A stretch of DNA of 64,000 nt from Paenarthrobacter nitroguajacolicus (GCF_029952445.1 NZ_JAQPPK010000003.1:1-64000); one strand, 5' to 3'; positions 51,715 to 62,498 are shown, counted from the stretch's first letter. The notes: generated by a model not told the origin, from the sequence alone. Translations and numbers: made by a program.

Positions 51715-53246
51715 AGGCCGCCGGCCAGTTTGTAGTAGGCGGCGTTCCAGGCGAGTTCCTTCTTGAACTGCTTGATGGTGGTGTCCTCGTCAATGGTGAG
51801 GAGTTCGGTTTTGGCGATCTCGGCGAAGTCCTCGAACACCTCCATGCCCACCTGCGTGGAGAGGACCGTGTGGTGCGCTGCGCCGGCGGTGAGCCATGCG
51901 GCGGCCGAGGTGGCGAAGTTCGGCTTGGGCTCCCAGAGCGCTCGCGCCACGGGGAGGTTCGGGAGCGGCTGGTCGAGGTCGACGACGTCCACGGCGTTCG
52001 CGACCAGGCGGAAGCGGTCGCGCATATCGGACAGCGCGACGACGACGCCGGGACCTGCGTCGGTGTCGAACACCATGCGGACGGGATCTTCCTTGCCGCC
52101 GATGCCCAGGGGGTGGATCTCGACGCGTGGCTTCCTGGCGGTCAGGGAGGGGCAAACCTCGAGCATGTGCGCGCCCAGGATCTTTTCCGAGCCCGGTTCA
52201 AGGTGGTACGTGTAGTCCTCCATGAGCGAGGCACCGCCGGGCAGCCCGGAACCCATGACCTTGGCGGCGCGGACCAGGATGGCCGTTTTCCAGTCGCCCT
52301 CGGCGCCGAAACCGTAGCCATCGGCCATGAGCCGCTGGACGGCCATGCCCGGGAGTTGGCGCAGTTCGCCGAGGTCCTCGAAGGATGTGGTGAACGCTGC
52401 GGAGCCGTTTGTGTCGAGGAAGCTGCGCAGGCCGAGTTCGATGCGGGCGCTGTAGCGGAGGGATTCGTGGCGGGCACCGTCTTTTTGCAGTTCCGGAACC
52501 ACCTCGTAGAGGTTCTCGTATTCGGCTACCAGGGCGTCGACGTCGGACTCTTCCGCGCCGTGGACAGCGTCGGCGAGCTCGTTGACGGACCAGGTGTTGA
52601 CCGAGACGCCGAAGCGCAGCTCGGCTTCGGTCTTGTCGCCTTCGGTGACGGCGACGTTGCGCATGTTGTCACCGAAACGGGTCAGTTTCAGTGTCCGGAC
52701 CGCGGCCCAACCGGCGGAGGCGCGCTGCCAGGCGCCCACTTGGCGGGCGACCTCCGGGTTGCTGACGTGCCCGACGACGGTCTTCCGCGGCACTCCGAGG
52801 CGGGCCTGGATGTACCCGAATTCCCGGTCGCCGTGGGCTGCCTGGTTGAGGTTCATGAAATCGAAATCAATGTCGGCCCAGGGGAGGTCGCGGTTGGCCT
52901 GGGTGTGCAGGTGCAGGAGCGGTTTGCGGAGGGTGTCCAGGCCTTGGATCCACATCTTGGCGGGGCTGAAGGTGTGCATCCAGGCCGTCACGCCGATCAC
53001 GGAATCATCCGAATTAGCCTCCAGTGCGGTGCGGCGGATGGCGTCGGAATCGGTGAGGACGGGCTTCCAGACGAGCTTGACCGGTACGTCGGTGTTGGCG
53101 TTGAGGGCGTTGGCGATTTCCTGCGACTGTGCAGCGACCTGCTTCAGGACGTCCTCGCCGTAGAGGTGCTGGCTGCCGGTGAGGAACCAGACCTCGTACT
53201 GCTCCAGCGATGTGGAGTTGGCGGACGTGTTGTTGGTGGTGGGCAT
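51711..53246 (-). CDS. araA: L-arabinose isomerase
   Basis: Isomerase of 511 aa converting L-arabinose to L-ribulose. Family blocks are [55 protein letters not shown], the metal-binding Glu in [16 protein letters not shown] and His in [14 protein letters not shown], and [17 protein letters not shown] 53246 is taken because AGGAG lies 8 bases upstream; a longer ORF exists but reads unlike the family. It follows araD after 55 bases. Confidence 0.97.
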   Translation of the reverse strand: MPTTNNTSANSTSLEQYEVWFLTGSQHLYGEDVLKQVAAQSQEIANALNANTDVPVKLVWKPVLTDSDAIRRTALEANSDDSVIGVTAWMHTFSPAKMWIQGLDTLRKPLLHLHTQANRDLPWADIDFDFMNLNQAAHGDREFGYIQARLGVPRKTVVGHVSNPEVARQVGAWQRASAGWAAVRTLKLTRFGDNMRNVAVTEGDKTEAELRFGVSVNTWSVNELADAVHGAEESDVDALVAEYENLYEVVPELQKDGARHESLRYSARIELGLRSFLDTNGSAAFTTSFEDLGELRQLPGMAVQRLMADGYGFGAEGDWKTAILVRAAKVMGSGLPGGASLMEDYTYHLEPGSEKILGAHMLEVCPSLTARKPRVEIHPLGIGGKEDPVRMVFDTDAGPGVVVALSDMRDRFRLVANAVDVVDLDQPLPNLPVARALWEPKPNFATSAAAWLTAGAAHHTVLSTQVGMEVFEDFAEIAKTELLTIDEDTTIKQFKKELAWNAAYYKLAGGL

Positions 53247-53301
53247 TTCGTGGCTCCTGGGTGTGGCTTTGACGTGGGCGGTGGGGTTTGGCTGGTCCGC
53301 G

Positions 53302-54009
53302 TCAGCGGCCATAAACGTTCTGGTAGCGGTCGTACAGGGACTCGATCTTGGCCTGGTCGATGGGCAGTGGCTCCCCAAGCTGGCGTGAAATGTGGACGGT
53401 CCTGGCAACTTCTTCGCACATCACGGCGGCTTTGACGGCCTCGCGGGCGGACTTGCCGATGGTGAACGGGCCATGGTTCTGCATGAGGACTGCCGGGGAG
53501 TTGGAGTTCTTCAACGTCTCCACGATGCCTTGGCCGATCGAGTCATCGCCGATCAAAGCGAACGGCCCCACGGGGATGGGTCCACCGAATTCGTCGCCCA
53601 TCATGGTCAGCACGCAGGGTATTTCTTCTCCGCGGGCCGCCCAGGCGGTGGCGTAGGTGGAGTGGGTGTGCACCACCCCGCCTACCTCGGGCATGTGCCG
53701 GTACACGTAGGCATGCGCTGCGGTGTCGGAGGACGGTGAGAGGTCCGGGTTGCCCGAATCGACGGTGCCGCTGCTGCCGGTGTTCATGCCCCGGACAGGG
53801 GTGCCGTAGAGGTCGGTGACCACCATGAGCTCAGGGGTCAGGTCGTCGTAGGAAACACCGGAGGGTTTGATGACCATCAGGTCATGGCCCGGAATTCGGC
53901 CGGATACGTTGCCTGCGGTCCAGACCACCAGTTGGTAGCGGGTCAGTTCGGCGTGGAGCTCGCAGACTTCCCTGCGGACTTGTGCGATGGTGTCCAGGAG
54001 GTTGCTCAT
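53302..54009 (-). CDS. araD: L-ribulose-5-phosphate 4-epimerase
   Basis: Class II aldolase-fold epimerase of 235 aa giving D-xylulose-5-phosphate. Seen are [27 protein letters not shown], the zinc ligands in [14 protein letters not shown] and the third His in [12 protein letters not shown]. The ATG overlaps the araB stop by 4 bases. The overlapping longer ORF upstream is a shadow of araB. Confidence 0.95.
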   Translation of the reverse strand: MSNLLDTIAQVRREVCELHAELTRYQLVVWTAGNVSGRIPGHDLMVIKPSGVSYDDLTPELMVVTDLYGTPVRGMNTGSSGTVDSGNPDLSPSSDTAAHAYVYRHMPEVGGVVHTHSTYATAWAARGEEIPCVLTMMGDEFGGPIPVGPFALIGDDSIGQGIVETLKNSNSPAVLMQNHGPFTIGKSAREAVKAAVMCEEVARTVHISRQLGEPLPIDQAKIESLYDRYQNVYGR

Positions 54010-55748
54010 GCGGACACCCGCTCGGCTTCGTCGGTAGTGGAGTTCGACGCCGGATCGCCCGGTGCGCCGTTGCCCTGCGCCTGGCGCTGGATGGCCTTCA
54101 GCCGGTGCATGACGTTGTTGGCGCCCCGCCCGAAGTAATCGTGGAGGGTCCTGTATTCCTGGAACAGGGCCTCGTAGGCAGCCACGTTTTCCGGGATCGG
54201 AGTGTAGACGGCGCCGGGTGCGGCAGCCATGGCAGCCGCTGCCTCCCGGATATCCTTGTACGCCCCGGCAGCAACTGCGGCGTGGATGGCCGAGCCGAGG
54301 GCCGGACCTTGTTCGGAGCCGATGGTGGAGAGTTGCAGTCCGGTGATATCGGCGTAGACCTGCATGAGGAACTTGTTCTTCAACAGGCCGCCGGCCACTA
54401 TGAATTCCTTGACCGGCACACCCGAATCGCGGAAGGCATCGACGATGGTCCGCGTGCCGAAAGCGGTGGCCTCCAGCAACGCCCTGTAGGTGTCTTCGGG
54501 TTTGGTGGCCAACGTCTGGCCGACCACCACGCCGGAAAGCTCGTGGTCGACCAGCACGGAGCGGTTGCCCGAGTGCCAGTCCAGGGCGATCAGGCCGTGC
54601 TCTCCAATGGCCTGCTTCTGCGCGAGTTCCGTGAGGTACTCGTGGATGCCCAAGCCCTTCTCTGCCGCGGCCTTGTGGTATTCCGGCGGCACACCGTTCT
54701 TGGTGAACCAACCAAAAATGTCGCCCACTCCGGACTGGCCTGCTTCATAGCCCCACAAGCCGTCGACAATGCCACCGTCCACGACGCCGCACATGCCGGG
54801 GACCTCGCGCAGAACATCGCCGTTCATCACATGGCAGGTGGAGGTCCCCATGATCGCCACGAGCTGTCCCGGTTCCACAGCGTTCGCCGCCGGTGCGCTG
54901 ACGTGGGCGTCCACGTTACCGACGGCCACTGCGATTCCCGGAGGCAGGCCGGTCCACCCCGCGGCTTCTTCGGTGAGGTAACCCGCGGCATCGCCGAGGC
55001 GGCCGATGGCGTGTTCGAGTTTGCTGCTGACGAAGTCCTTGAAATCAGGATTCAGTGCTGACAGGAAATCCTCCGATGGGTACTTCCCGTCCTGGTAAAT
55101 GCCCTTGTAGCCGGCCGTGCACGCGTTCCGGACGTAACTTCCGCAGAGCTGCCACACGATCCAGTCCGCGGCTTCAACCCAGTGATCCATCGCTGCGTAA
55201 ACTTCCGGGTCCTCTTCAAGAAGCTGAAGACCCTTGGCGAACTCCCACTCCGAAGAGATCAGGCCGCCGTACCGGGGGAGCCAGGCCTCGCCGCGCTCCT
55301 CGGCGAGCTGGTTGATGCGGTCAGCCTGCGGCTGCGCCGCGTGGTGCCGCCACAACTTAACGAACGCGTGCGGACGGTCCGCGAAACGGTCCAGTTCGTT
55401 CAGCGGCGTCCCGTCCGCCGTCGTCGGAACCATGGTGCAAGCGGTGAAGTCAGTAGCGATCCCCACCACGCTTTCCGGTTTGATACCGGCATCGGCGACG
55501 GCGGCCGGCACCGCGTGCCGCAGGACGTCGCGGTAATCATTGGGAACCTGGAGGGCCCAGTCCGCTGGAAGCCGCTGGCCGCTGGTGGGGAGGTTCTCGG
55601 AAACCACGGCATGCGGATATTCGAACACCCCGCTGCCGATCTCGGCGCCATCCGATACACGCACCACAACAGCACGACCAGACAGGGTGCCATAGTCCAC
55701 ACCGATGACGAACTGCTCGTCGAGTGGATAGTTTTCAGAGGTATTCAT
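54006..55748 (-). CDS. araB: ribulokinase
   Basis: FGGY kinase of 580 aa that phosphorylates L-ribulose. Seen are the phosphate loop VIGVDYGTLSGRAVVV, the GIATDFTACTMVP block, MGTSTCHVMNGDVLREVPGM and the C-terminal VAGGLLKNKFLMQVYADITG. ATG 55748 has GGAG 8 bases upstream; ATG 55760 is a possible alternative. It is the first gene of the operon and lies 74 bases downstream of a LacI-type operator. Confidence 0.95.
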   Translation of the reverse strand: MNTSENYPLDEQFVIGVDYGTLSGRAVVVRVSDGAEIGSGVFEYPHAVVSENLPTSGQRLPADWALQVPNDYRDVLRHAVPAAVADAGIKPESVVGIATDFTACTMVPTTADGTPLNELDRFADRPHAFVKLWRHHAAQPQADRINQLAEERGEAWLPRYGGLISSEWEFAKGLQLLEEDPEVYAAMDHWVEAADWIVWQLCGSYVRNACTAGYKGIYQDGKYPSEDFLSALNPDFKDFVSSKLEHAIGRLGDAAGYLTEEAAGWTGLPPGIAVAVGNVDAHVSAPAANAVEPGQLVAIMGTSTCHVMNGDVLREVPGMCGVVDGGIVDGLWGYEAGQSGVGDIFGWFTKNGVPPEYHKAAAEKGLGIHEYLTELAQKQAIGEHGLIALDWHSGNRSVLVDHELSGVVVGQTLATKPEDTYRALLEATAFGTRTIVDAFRDSGVPVKEFIVAGGLLKNKFLMQVYADITGLQLSTIGSEQGPALGSAIHAAVAAGAYKDIREAAAAMAAAPGAVYTPIPENVAAYEALFQEYRTLHDYFGRGANNVMHRLKAIQRQAQGNGAPGDPASNSTTDEAERVSA

Positions 55749-55821
55749 GGGAGTCTCCATCCGGCTGGCCAGGGCCTCATTGCCGGGGGTCGGGGTGGAA
55801 AATACAGAAGGTCTGATGCAA

Positions 55822-55837
55822 TTGTTAGCGCTCACAA
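55822..55837 (-). promoter_or_regulatory. putative LacI-type operator of the ara operon
   Basis: TTGTTAGCGCTCACAA is a 16-bp dyad with central GC and one mismatched pair, located between the LacI regulator gene and araB. It is typical of LacI-family sites and is probably bound by the regulator encoded just upstream. Confidence 0.6.
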
Positions 55838-55935
55838 CATTGATGTCAAGAGGAGGCCAAACGTGGAGCGGATAACGCTGCGCCGGGTCTTAGGAGCGCG
55901 TCACAAAACCTCTGTTTGGCTTACCGTGTGTTGTC

Positions 55936-56958
55936 TTAGGTGCGCAGGGGTGCCGTGGTGGAGCGAACCACGAGCCGGGGGGTCACCGTAGCTGCCGTTC
56001 CGGTGGTTCCGCCCTCAATACGGTCCAGGAGCAAGTCGATGCAGCGCTGGCCAAGTTCCTCAAAATCCTGGGCAACAGTGGTCAGGGGCGGGATGAAGTA
56101 GGCCGACTCGGGCTGGTCGTCAAAACCCACAACGCTGATGTCGCCCGGCACTTGGACGCCGGCTTCATTGAACGCCCGCAATACTCCCAGCGCCATCTGG
56201 TCATTGGCCACGAACACGGCCGTCATGGCTCGTTCTGCGGCGATTTTCAAGCCTTCGCGGTAGCCGCATTCGGCGCTCCAATCGCCCTCAATCAGGGAGC
56301 CAGGCTCCGTTCCAGCTGACGCCAAGGCGTCGCGCCAGCCGTCAATGCGGGCTGCGGCGTCAATCCAGTCCGACGGCCCGGAAAGGTGGCCGATCCGCCG
56401 GTGCCCCAGTTCCAGCAAATGCTCGACGGCGAGCCGCGCGCCTTGCCGCTGGTCGACCGTGGCGCCAGTGAGATACTCATCGCCGAGGGACCCGACGGCA
56501 ACGAGGGGCACTTGGGCAGTGACGTCTTTGAGGACCTCAAAGGTCCCCGGGTGAGGCACGGTCACCACGATGCCGTCCACCCCTTGGTCCATGAAGTGCG
56601 CCAAGGCGTCCTTGATGGTTTCCGGAGTGACTTCGCGGAGGCCGGCCACGCTGACGAAATAGCCGGCGTCCCTCGCGGCCTGCTGCACGCCAAGGAGTGT
56701 GTGCGACGGCCCGTATTGGGCCATTTCGCTGCCCAGCACTCCGATGGTTTGGGAGCGCCGGGTGACGAGGCTGCGCGCAGCGGTGTTGCGCCGGTAGCCC
56801 AGCTCGGTGATGGCTTGCTCTACGCGTTCACGGGTCTTGGAACTTACGTTGGGGTGGTTGTTCAGGACCCGGGACACTGTTTGGTGGGAAACCCCGGCCA
56901 CGCGTGCAACGTCCTCCATGACGGGCGGACGGGCTGATGCAGATTGTTCAGAGCTCAC
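55936..56958 (-). CDS. LacI family transcriptional regulator of arabinose genes
   Basis: A 340-aa LacI-type regulator. HTH at about residues 13-60 (VMEDVARVAGVSHQTVSRVL, hinge NTAARSLVTRRS), then the sensor domain (GVLGSEMAQYGPSHTLLGVQ, VAVGSLGDEYLTGATVDQRQ, VFVANDQMALGVLRAFNEAG, ISVVGFDDQPESAYFIPPLT). GTG 56958 is favoured; TTG 56982 is in frame upstream. It lies between xylB and araB on the same strand. Its position next to the araB operator suggests control of araBDA. Confidence 0.9.
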   Translation of the reverse strand: MSSEQSASARPPVMEDVARVAGVSHQTVSRVLNNHPNVSSKTRERVEQAITELGYRRNTAARSLVTRRSQTIGVLGSEMAQYGPSHTLLGVQQAARDAGYFVSVAGLREVTPETIKDALAHFMDQGVDGIVVTVPHPGTFEVLKDVTAQVPLVAVGSLGDEYLTGATVDQRQGARLAVEHLLELGHRRIGHLSGPSDWIDAAARIDGWRDALASAGTEPGSLIEGDWSAECGYREGLKIAAERAMTAVFVANDQMALGVLRAFNEAGVQVPGDISVVGFDDQPESAYFIPPLTTVAQDFEELGQRCIDLLLDRIEGGTTGTAATVTPRLVVRSTTAPLRT

Positions 56959-56988
56959 CCTGTCACGATAGAGCACTGGCAAGCATGA

Positions 56989-58416
56989 TCAGCCGATGGC
57001 GGCCTTGGCGGCGTAATGGCGGTACGTATCCAGGAACGGCGCCACGTCCTTGCCCTCCCGGTTCACGGTCACTCCGTCCACTGGCCAATCCGGCAACTGG
57101 CCCGTGAGGACACCCGCAGCTTGACGCGCAGCGCCATCGGCGACGTATTCTCCCGGGTTGGGAACGAAGACGGGCAAGCCGAAGGCCGAGGCCGCCACCT
57201 GTTGAACGGCTTCGGATTGAGCGCCGCCGCCCACCAGGATGATGCGCCGGGCCGCTACACCTTGAGCCTGAAGCGCAGCCAACCCGTCAGCCAACGAACA
57301 GATAACACCCTCGATGGCGGCGCGCGCCAGGTTGGCGGGTGTGTAGTTGGAGAGGGTCATGCCGTGGAGTGAGCCCGTTGCGTCGGGCAGATTGGGAGTT
57401 CGCTCGCCTTCGAAGTAAGGGACCATGGTCAATCCCTCGGCGCCTTCAGGAGCTGAGAGCGCCAGTGTGCCCAGCTCGTTCAGGCTCGCGCCCAGCAGTG
57501 CGGCCGTGGCATCGAAGATTCGCGTTGCGTTGAGCGTGCATGCCAGCGGAAGATAGTTTCCCGTTGCGTCAGCGAAGCCGGCCACCAGCCCGCTTGGATC
57601 CTGCGCGGGAGTGTCCGAGACCGCGAACACCGTCCCGGACGTCCCTATGGAGATAACAACATCGCCGACGGCGGCGCTGACGCCAAGGCCTGCAGCGGCG
57701 TTGTCGCCGGCTCCAGGTCCGATCAGGGTTCCTGTGGAGGTTTTGCCCGCTGTTTCCAGGGGGCCCACAATCACCGGCAGGACGGGAACATGTCCAAGGG
57801 TGCTTTCGAGTACCTCGGGCAGATATTCGCCGGTGGCCACTGAGTAGTAGCCAGTACCCGAAGCGTCAGACCGGTCAGTCCGGAGGAACTGCAGGGAAGC
57901 CGGGCCGGTTGCCGGTCCATGGCCGGCCAATCGCCAGGACAACCAGTCATGCGGGAGGCACACAGCCGCCGTGCGTCGCGCATTTTCGGCCTCGTTCCGT
58001 GCCAGCCAACGCAGCTTGGTGGCGGTAAGGGAAGCCACAGGAACTGTTCCCGTGCTGCTTGCCCAATAGGCGGCGCCGGCCCCAGCATCGCCCCGTCCGG
58101 CGTCGAGGATCAGCTCTTCAGCGTCTTGCGCGGAGCGGGTGTCGTTCCATAGCAGGGCCGGGCGGACCACCTCGCCTGTTTCGTCGAGGCAGACCATGCC
58201 GTGCTGCTGTCCGCCGACGGAAACGGCATCGACGTCGTCCAGGCCGCCTGCCGCCGCGATTGCTTCCTGTAGGGCTGTCCACCAGTGATCCGGGTGGATC
58301 TCAGTGCCGTCCGGGTGGGAGGCGCGGCCTTGGCGGACCAGGGCGCCGGTGACTGAGTCCCGGATGACCACTTTGCAGGACTGGGTGGAGCTGTCGATCC
58401 CGGCTACGAGGGGCAT
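56989..58416 (-). CDS. xylB: xylulokinase
   Basis: FGGY kinase of 475 aa phosphorylating D-xylulose. Seen are [15 protein letters not shown] (phosphate loop), [44 protein letters not shown] and the C-terminal [26 protein letters not shown] lies before the ATG. It follows xylA by 86 bases containing a hairpin. Confidence 0.95.
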   Translation of the reverse strand: MPLVAGIDSSTQSCKVVIRDSVTGALVRQGRASHPDGTEIHPDHWWTALQEAIAAAGGLDDVDAVSVGGQQHGMVCLDETGEVVRPALLWNDTRSAQDAEELILDAGRGDAGAGAAYWASSTGTVPVASLTATKLRWLARNEAENARRTAAVCLPHDWLSWRLAGHGPATGPASLQFLRTDRSDASGTGYYSVATGEYLPEVLESTLGHVPVLPVIVGPLETAGKTSTGTLIGPGAGDNAAAGLGVSAAVGDVVISIGTSGTVFAVSDTPAQDPSGLVAGFADATGNYLPLACTLNATRIFDATAALLGASLNELGTLALSAPEGAEGLTMVPYFEGERTPNLPDATGSLHGMTLSNYTPANLARAAIEGVICSLADGLAALQAQGVAARRIILVGGGAQSEAVQQVAASAFGLPVFVPNPGEYVADGAARQAAGVLTGQLPDWPVDGVTVNREGKDVAPFLDTYRHYAAKAAIG

Positions 58417-58439
58417 GCGTTTTTCCTTTGGCGAACCGT

Positions 58440-58477
58440 GCCGGGCCCGCCCAGGAGAAATCCTGGACCAGCCCGGC
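58440..58477 (-). other. hairpin in the xylA-xylB intergenic gap
   Basis: Outer arms GCCGGGC/GCCCGGC and inner arms CCAGGA/TCCTGG around a GAAA loop form a two-part hairpin between xylA and xylB. It could lower readthrough or protect the xylA message. Confidence 0.55.
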
Positions 58478-58502
58478 GACGGGGTTGCGGTGTGGTGGAG
58501 TT

Positions 58503-59690
58503 TTAGCGGGCGCCGAGCAGGTGCTCGATGGCCAGCTGGTTGAGGCGGACAAAGGCGAACGAGCGCTCGGCCGCTTTATCGGCGTCGAACGTGTCGAACG
58601 CGCTGGCATCGGCCAGGAGGTCGGCAGTGGTTTCCCCGGCGCCCAGCGTGCTCTCGCCGAGTTCGAACACGCCCGAGGTGGCCAGGGCTTCCTGGACCTC
58701 GGAATCGGCGCGGAAAGCCAGCGCGCGTTCCTTCAGCAGGAGGTACATGGACATGTTGGACTTGGCTGATTCCCACACGCCGTCGTAGCCGTCGGTGCGG
58801 GAGGGCTTGTAGTCGAAGTGGCGGGGGCCGGTGTACTTGGGCCCGCCGTTGGGGAAGCCGTTCTCCAGGAGATCCACCGTGAAGAACGCGCTGGTGAGAT
58901 CGCCGTGGCCGAAGACGAGGTCTTGGTCGTACTTGATGCCACGCTGGCCATTGAGGTCGATGTGGAAGAGCTTGTCAGCCCACAGTGCCTGGGCGATGCC
59001 GTGCGTGAAGTTCAGCCCGGCCATCTGCTCGTGGCCCGTTTCCGGGTTGAGGCCCACAATGTCGCCGTGTTCCAGCTGCGCGATGAAGGCAAGGCCGTGG
59101 CCCACTGTGGGGAGGAAGATGTCGCCGCGGGGCTCGTTCGGCTTGGGTTCCAGCGCGATCCGCAGGCCGTAGCCTTTTTCCTTGATGTAGCCGGCAGCTG
59201 TGTCCACGCCTTCCTTCATGCGGTCCAGTGCTGCGGAGAGGTCCTTGGAGCCGTCGTACTCGCTGCCTTCGCGGCCGCCCCACATCACGAACGTCTCGGC
59301 GCCAAGCTCAGCTGCGAGATCGATGTTGCGGAGGATCTTGCTCAGCGCGAAGCGGCGGATGGAGCGGTCGTTGGAGGTGAATCCGCCGTCCTTGAAGACC
59401 GGGTGGCTGAAGAGGTTGGTGGTGACCATGGGCGTCTTCAAGCCGGTCTCGGCCAGGGCTGCCTTGAAGTTCTTCAGGATGAGGTCGCGCTCTGACGCGC
59501 TGGCGTCGAAGGGGATGAGGTCATTGTCATGGAAAGTGATGCCGTACGCGCCAAGCTCGCTGAGCTTGTGGACTGCTTCTACCGGGTCCAGGGGTGCCCG
59601 GGTGGCAACGCCGAAGGGGTCGGCTCCGGTCCAGCCGACAGTCCAGAGACCGAAAGTGAACTTGTCTGCAGGGGTGGGCTGCGGGGTCAT
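58503..59690 (-). CDS. xylA: D-xylose isomerase
   Basis: Metal-dependent TIM-barrel isomerase of 395 aa, the short actinobacterial class. The catalytic His/Asp pair is in [11 protein letters not shown], followed by FVMWGGREG, the metal Glu in [36 protein letters not shown] and [23 protein letters not shown] 59690 has AGGAG 7 bases upstream. It is divergent from a ROK regulator across a ~145-base gap containing a probable operator. Confidence 0.97.
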   Translation of the reverse strand: MTPQPTPADKFTFGLWTVGWTGADPFGVATRAPLDPVEAVHKLSELGAYGITFHDNDLIPFDASASERDLILKNFKAALAETGLKTPMVTTNLFSHPVFKDGGFTSNDRSIRRFALSKILRNIDLAAELGAETFVMWGGREGSEYDGSKDLSAALDRMKEGVDTAAGYIKEKGYGLRIALEPKPNEPRGDIFLPTVGHGLAFIAQLEHGDIVGLNPETGHEQMAGLNFTHGIAQALWADKLFHIDLNGQRGIKYDQDLVFGHGDLTSAFFTVDLLENGFPNGGPKYTGPRHFDYKPSRTDGYDGVWESAKSNMSMYLLLKERALAFRADSEVQEALATSGVFELGESTLGAGETTADLLADASAFDTFDADKAAERSFAFVRLNQLAIEHLLGAR

Positions 59691-59742
59691 GATTGCTCCT
59701 TTGCAAGGCAACGGGAAAGAGGCGACAGAAAGTCATTCCAAT

Positions 59743-59761
59743 TAGTTTTCAATCTGAACTA
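59743..59761. promoter_or_regulatory. putative XylR (ROK) operator
   Basis: TAGTT (59743-59747) and AACTA (59757-59761) around an AT-rich 9-base spacer form a dyad, TTAGTTT...GAACTA, like known XylR/ROK sites, in the xylA-ROK divergent region. Confidence 0.5.
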
Positions 59762-59834
59762 TATGGGGGATGATGGATCATGGTCAATGGAAGTCCGCAA
59801 AAAATTTTTGAATCCGCGAGGAGGTCCACTGCTG

Positions 59835-61040
59835 ATGAATGAGCCAACCGCGCCCGGACGCGTGGGCGACGTCCGCCGTCGAAACCTCTCGCTCGTATTG
59901 GACTCGATCGCCAAAACCGTTGATGCCAAGCCGAGCCGCGCGCAACTTGCTGCCGGAACGGGGCTCACCAAGGCGGCTGTTTCCAGCCTTGTGGCCGATC
60001 TTGTGGAGTCGGGCCTGGTCTCCGAGGTAGGCCTGTATCGCGACGGAGAGCGGGGCAGGCCCGGCCAGGGATTGGAGTTGAACTCCCGCCGGGGCGTGGT
60101 GGGCATGGAAATCAATGTGGATTACCTGGCTGTGGGCCTGGTGGATCTTGCTGGCAACCTCCGGTTCCACTCTGCTGTTGAGTCCCGCAACCGTGGGATG
60201 CCACCCGCCAAGGTCATGGAGCAACTTGCGGGCCTGGCTGCCGAGGCAAAAGCCGCAGCGGTAGCCGAGGGCATCGCCATCCTGGGTGGCGGCCTGGCTG
60301 TGCCCGGGCTCGTGGACGAGAAGAGCAACGTGGTGCTGTCTGCCCCGAACCTCCATTGGGAGAGCGAGCAGCTGAATCCCACGTCCCTGCTGGAGGGGGC
60401 GCCACTTGGCGTAAAGCTGTCCAACGAGGCCAACAGCGCAGCCCTCGGTGAGCTTTGGTATGGCGGGGGAAAGCCGGATTTCCTCTATGTCTCGGGAGAG
60501 GTGGGCGTCGGTGGTGGCGTCATCATCGGCTCTGAGTTGTACATCGGCCCTGGCGGGTCGGCCGGCGAGCTTGGCCATATCGTGGTGCATCCGGAAGGCC
60601 CTGAATGTTCATGCGGCGGGTTCGGATGCCTGGAGACTTTTGCCGGGCAGGAGGCCATTTTCGAGGCAGCGGGCATTGCTGGCGGCACGTTGGGCGAGCG
60701 CACCGGGATGCTGCTCGCGGCCCTGCGGACGCAGGAACCAAAGGCCACGCAAGCGGTCAGCGACGCCGGCCGCTACCTTGGCGTCGCCCTGGCCTCGGCC
60801 GCGCGGTTGATGGATATCGAAGCGGTGGTCCTCGGTGGACACTTCGCCGTACTGGGGGGGTGGCTCAAGCCGTCATTGCTGGCCAGCCTGGAACGCTATG
60901 CGCCGGGGCTGTTGGCGCCGGAAAACCTGACGATTTCCCGCTTGGAGCATTCCGGGACACTCCTGGGCGCGGCCGGTCAGGTGATCCGCTCGGTTATCGA
61001 GTCGCCCTTCGAGTTCCTGCTCGCGAGCAAATTGGCCTGA
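59835..61040 (+). CDS. ROK family transcriptional regulator (XylR-like)
   Basis: A 401-aa regulator. The N-terminal winged HTH covers about residues 10-75 (RRRNLSLVLDSIAKTVDAKP, GLTKAAVSSLVADLVESGLV). The ROK sugar-kinase-like domain has YVSGEVGVGGGVIIGSELY, the zinc motif HPEGPECSCGGFGCLE and AVVLGGHFAVLGGWL. ATG 59835 is chosen because GAGGAGG lies 10 bases upstream; in-frame starts further upstream are less likely. Divergent from xylA, so probably the xylose-responsive repressor. Confidence 0.92.
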   Translation: MNEPTAPGRVGDVRRRNLSLVLDSIAKTVDAKPSRAQLAAGTGLTKAAVSSLVADLVESGLVSEVGLYRDGERGRPGQGLELNSRRGVVGMEINVDYLAVGLVDLAGNLRFHSAVESRNRGMPPAKVMEQLAGLAAEAKAAAVAEGIAILGGGLAVPGLVDEKSNVVLSAPNLHWESEQLNPTSLLEGAPLGVKLSNEANSAALGELWYGGGKPDFLYVSGEVGVGGGVIIGSELYIGPGGSAGELGHIVVHPEGPECSCGGFGCLETFAGQEAIFEAAGIAGGTLGERTGMLLAALRTQEPKATQAVSDAGRYLGVALASAARLMDIEAVVLGGHFAVLGGWLKPSLLASLERYAPGLLAPENLTISRLEHSGTLLGAAGQVIRSVIESPFEFLLASKLA

Positions 61041-61141
61041 CCCCGGGTTTAAATTCGCCAGAGTCCTTTCGAAGTAATCATCAGTATGCTTACTATTGAT
61101 GGGTCAGCTGTTCGCGCAAACTACCCACGGACGAGTGCCTC

Positions 61142-62221
61142 ATGACCACACAAGACTCAGCCCACACCAGCACAAGCAAGGCGCAGACCGCGCCCTCCCC
61201 GGAAGACTCGCGTAAGCCGGACAGTCCCAACGACCTCGTCAAGCCTACGTGGACCTACATCGCCAAGCGCACCCTGCGCGAGTTCAGCAAGGACCAATGC
61301 CCCGACGCCGCGGCAGGGCTGACGTACTACGCCGTCCTGTCCCTGTTCCCGGCGCTGCTGGCCCTGGTGTCCCTGCTGGGCCTCTTCGGCGATGCGGGCA
61401 AAACCACCTCCTCCATCCTTGATATCGTCCAGCAATTCGCGCCCGGACCCGGCGTCGACGCCATGCGCCAGCCCATCGAGGAGCTGACCCGTTCCAACGC
61501 TGCCGGCTTCGCCTTGATCCTCGGCATCGTGGTGGCCCTCTGGTCCGCGTCCGGATACACCACGGCTTTCAGTCGCGCCATGAACCGGGTTTACGAAGTC
61601 GACGAAGGCCGCGGTTTCGTGAAGTTGCGGGGCACCATGCTCGCCGTGACCGTCGTGGCAGTAGTGGGAGCGGCGCTCGTGGCCGCCATGCTGGTCCTCA
61701 GCGGCCCTGTGGCAGAGACCATCGGCGGGGTAATCGGCCTCTCCGAGGCATTCGTGGCCGTATGGAACATCGCCAAGTGGCCGGTCCTCATTGTGATCGT
61801 GGTGGCCATCATTGCTGTCCTCTATTACTTCACCCCGAACGTCAAGCAACCCAAGTTCCGCTGGATGAGCATGGGCTCGCTGATCGCACTTGTCATTTTT
61901 GCCCTGGCGTCACTGGGCTTCGGCTTCTACGTTGCCAATTTCAGCAACTACAACAAGACCTATGGTGCGCTGGCCGGCGTCATCATCATGTTGCTGTGGC
62001 TGTGGATACTTAACATGTCCTTGTTGTTTGGTGCCGAGTTCGACGCCGAGATGGAACGCGGCCGGCAGCTCCAAGGCGGCATCGAGGCCGAAGAAAGCCT
62101 CCAGCTGCCTCCTCGGGACACCAAGCGGAGCGACAAGCAGCAGCAAAAGGAAGAAGAAGTGGTGCGCCGTGGCGAGGAACTTCGGGAAGACCATGGCAAC
62201 GACGCCGGAAAAGAGAAGTAA
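61142..62221 (+). CDS. YihY/virulence factor BrkB family membrane protein
   Basis: A 359-aa inner-membrane protein with six membrane segments. The family block DAAAGLTYYAVLSLFPALLA is at about residues 57-76, then LWSASGYTTAFSRAMNRVYE and YGALAGVIIMLLWLWILNMS before a conserved ...GAEFDAEME. Both termini are hydrophilic; the C-terminal ~55 residues are Lys/Glu/Gln-rich. The function of the family is not settled, and the old RNase BN assignment is not correct. Its stop overlaps an in-frame-shifted start of the next small gene. Confidence 0.93.
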   Translation: MTTQDSAHTSTSKAQTAPSPEDSRKPDSPNDLVKPTWTYIAKRTLREFSKDQCPDAAAGLTYYAVLSLFPALLALVSLLGLFGDAGKTTSSILDIVQQFAPGPGVDAMRQPIEELTRSNAAGFALILGIVVALWSASGYTTAFSRAMNRVYEVDEGRGFVKLRGTMLAVTVVAVVGAALVAAMLVLSGPVAETIGGVIGLSEAFVAVWNIAKWPVLIVIVVAIIAVLYYFTPNVKQPKFRWMSMGSLIALVIFALASLGFGFYVANFSNYNKTYGALAGVIIMLLWLWILNMSLLFGAEFDAEMERGRQLQGGIEAEESLQLPPRDTKRSDKQQQKEEEVVRRGEELREDHGNDAGKEK

Positions 62222-62232
62222 TGGGAGCGATC

Positions 62233-62439
62233 ATGCCCGGGACCAAGGACAAGAAGCTCAAGACCGTCAGGAATGGGGACCGGCTGCGGATCGGCGATGA
62301 GGTCTTCCGGGTCAGTTCGGTGGAACCGCAGGATGATTCACCGAACATCAGGCTTGAACTGCAAGGGCACGACGGAGGATCGGTCACCTTGATCGGTCTG
62401 CCGAAGACCCGCGTGGCGCTCGCTGCGAAAGCCTCATAG
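62233..62439 (+). CDS. small hypothetical protein
   Basis: A 68-aa product that is not recognised. It looks like a compact beta-rich domain: KTVRNGDRLRIGDEVFRVSS, then SPNIRLELQGHDGGSVTLIG. ATG 62233 has GGGAG 5 bases upstream; ATG 62221, overlapping the YihY stop, would add four residues. It is probably coupled to the YihY gene. Confidence 0.7.
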   Translation: MPGTKDKKLKTVRNGDRLRIGDEVFRVSSVEPQDDSPNIRLELQGHDGGSVTLIGLPKTRVALAAKAS

Positions 62440-62498
62440 CCTTCCGGCATTGCGCCTTGCCCTTCACGTGCGACCATCCGCGTGCAATCGTTTTCACC

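Noticed and set aside
51870..53435. 521-codon ORF antisense to araA
   Set aside because: Shadow frame of araA, no start signals and no family resemblance.
58440..58477. xylA-xylB hairpin as a full terminator
   Set aside because: There is no T-run on the minus strand and the xylB ribosome-binding site follows closely, so full termination is unlikely; it is listed only as a hairpin.
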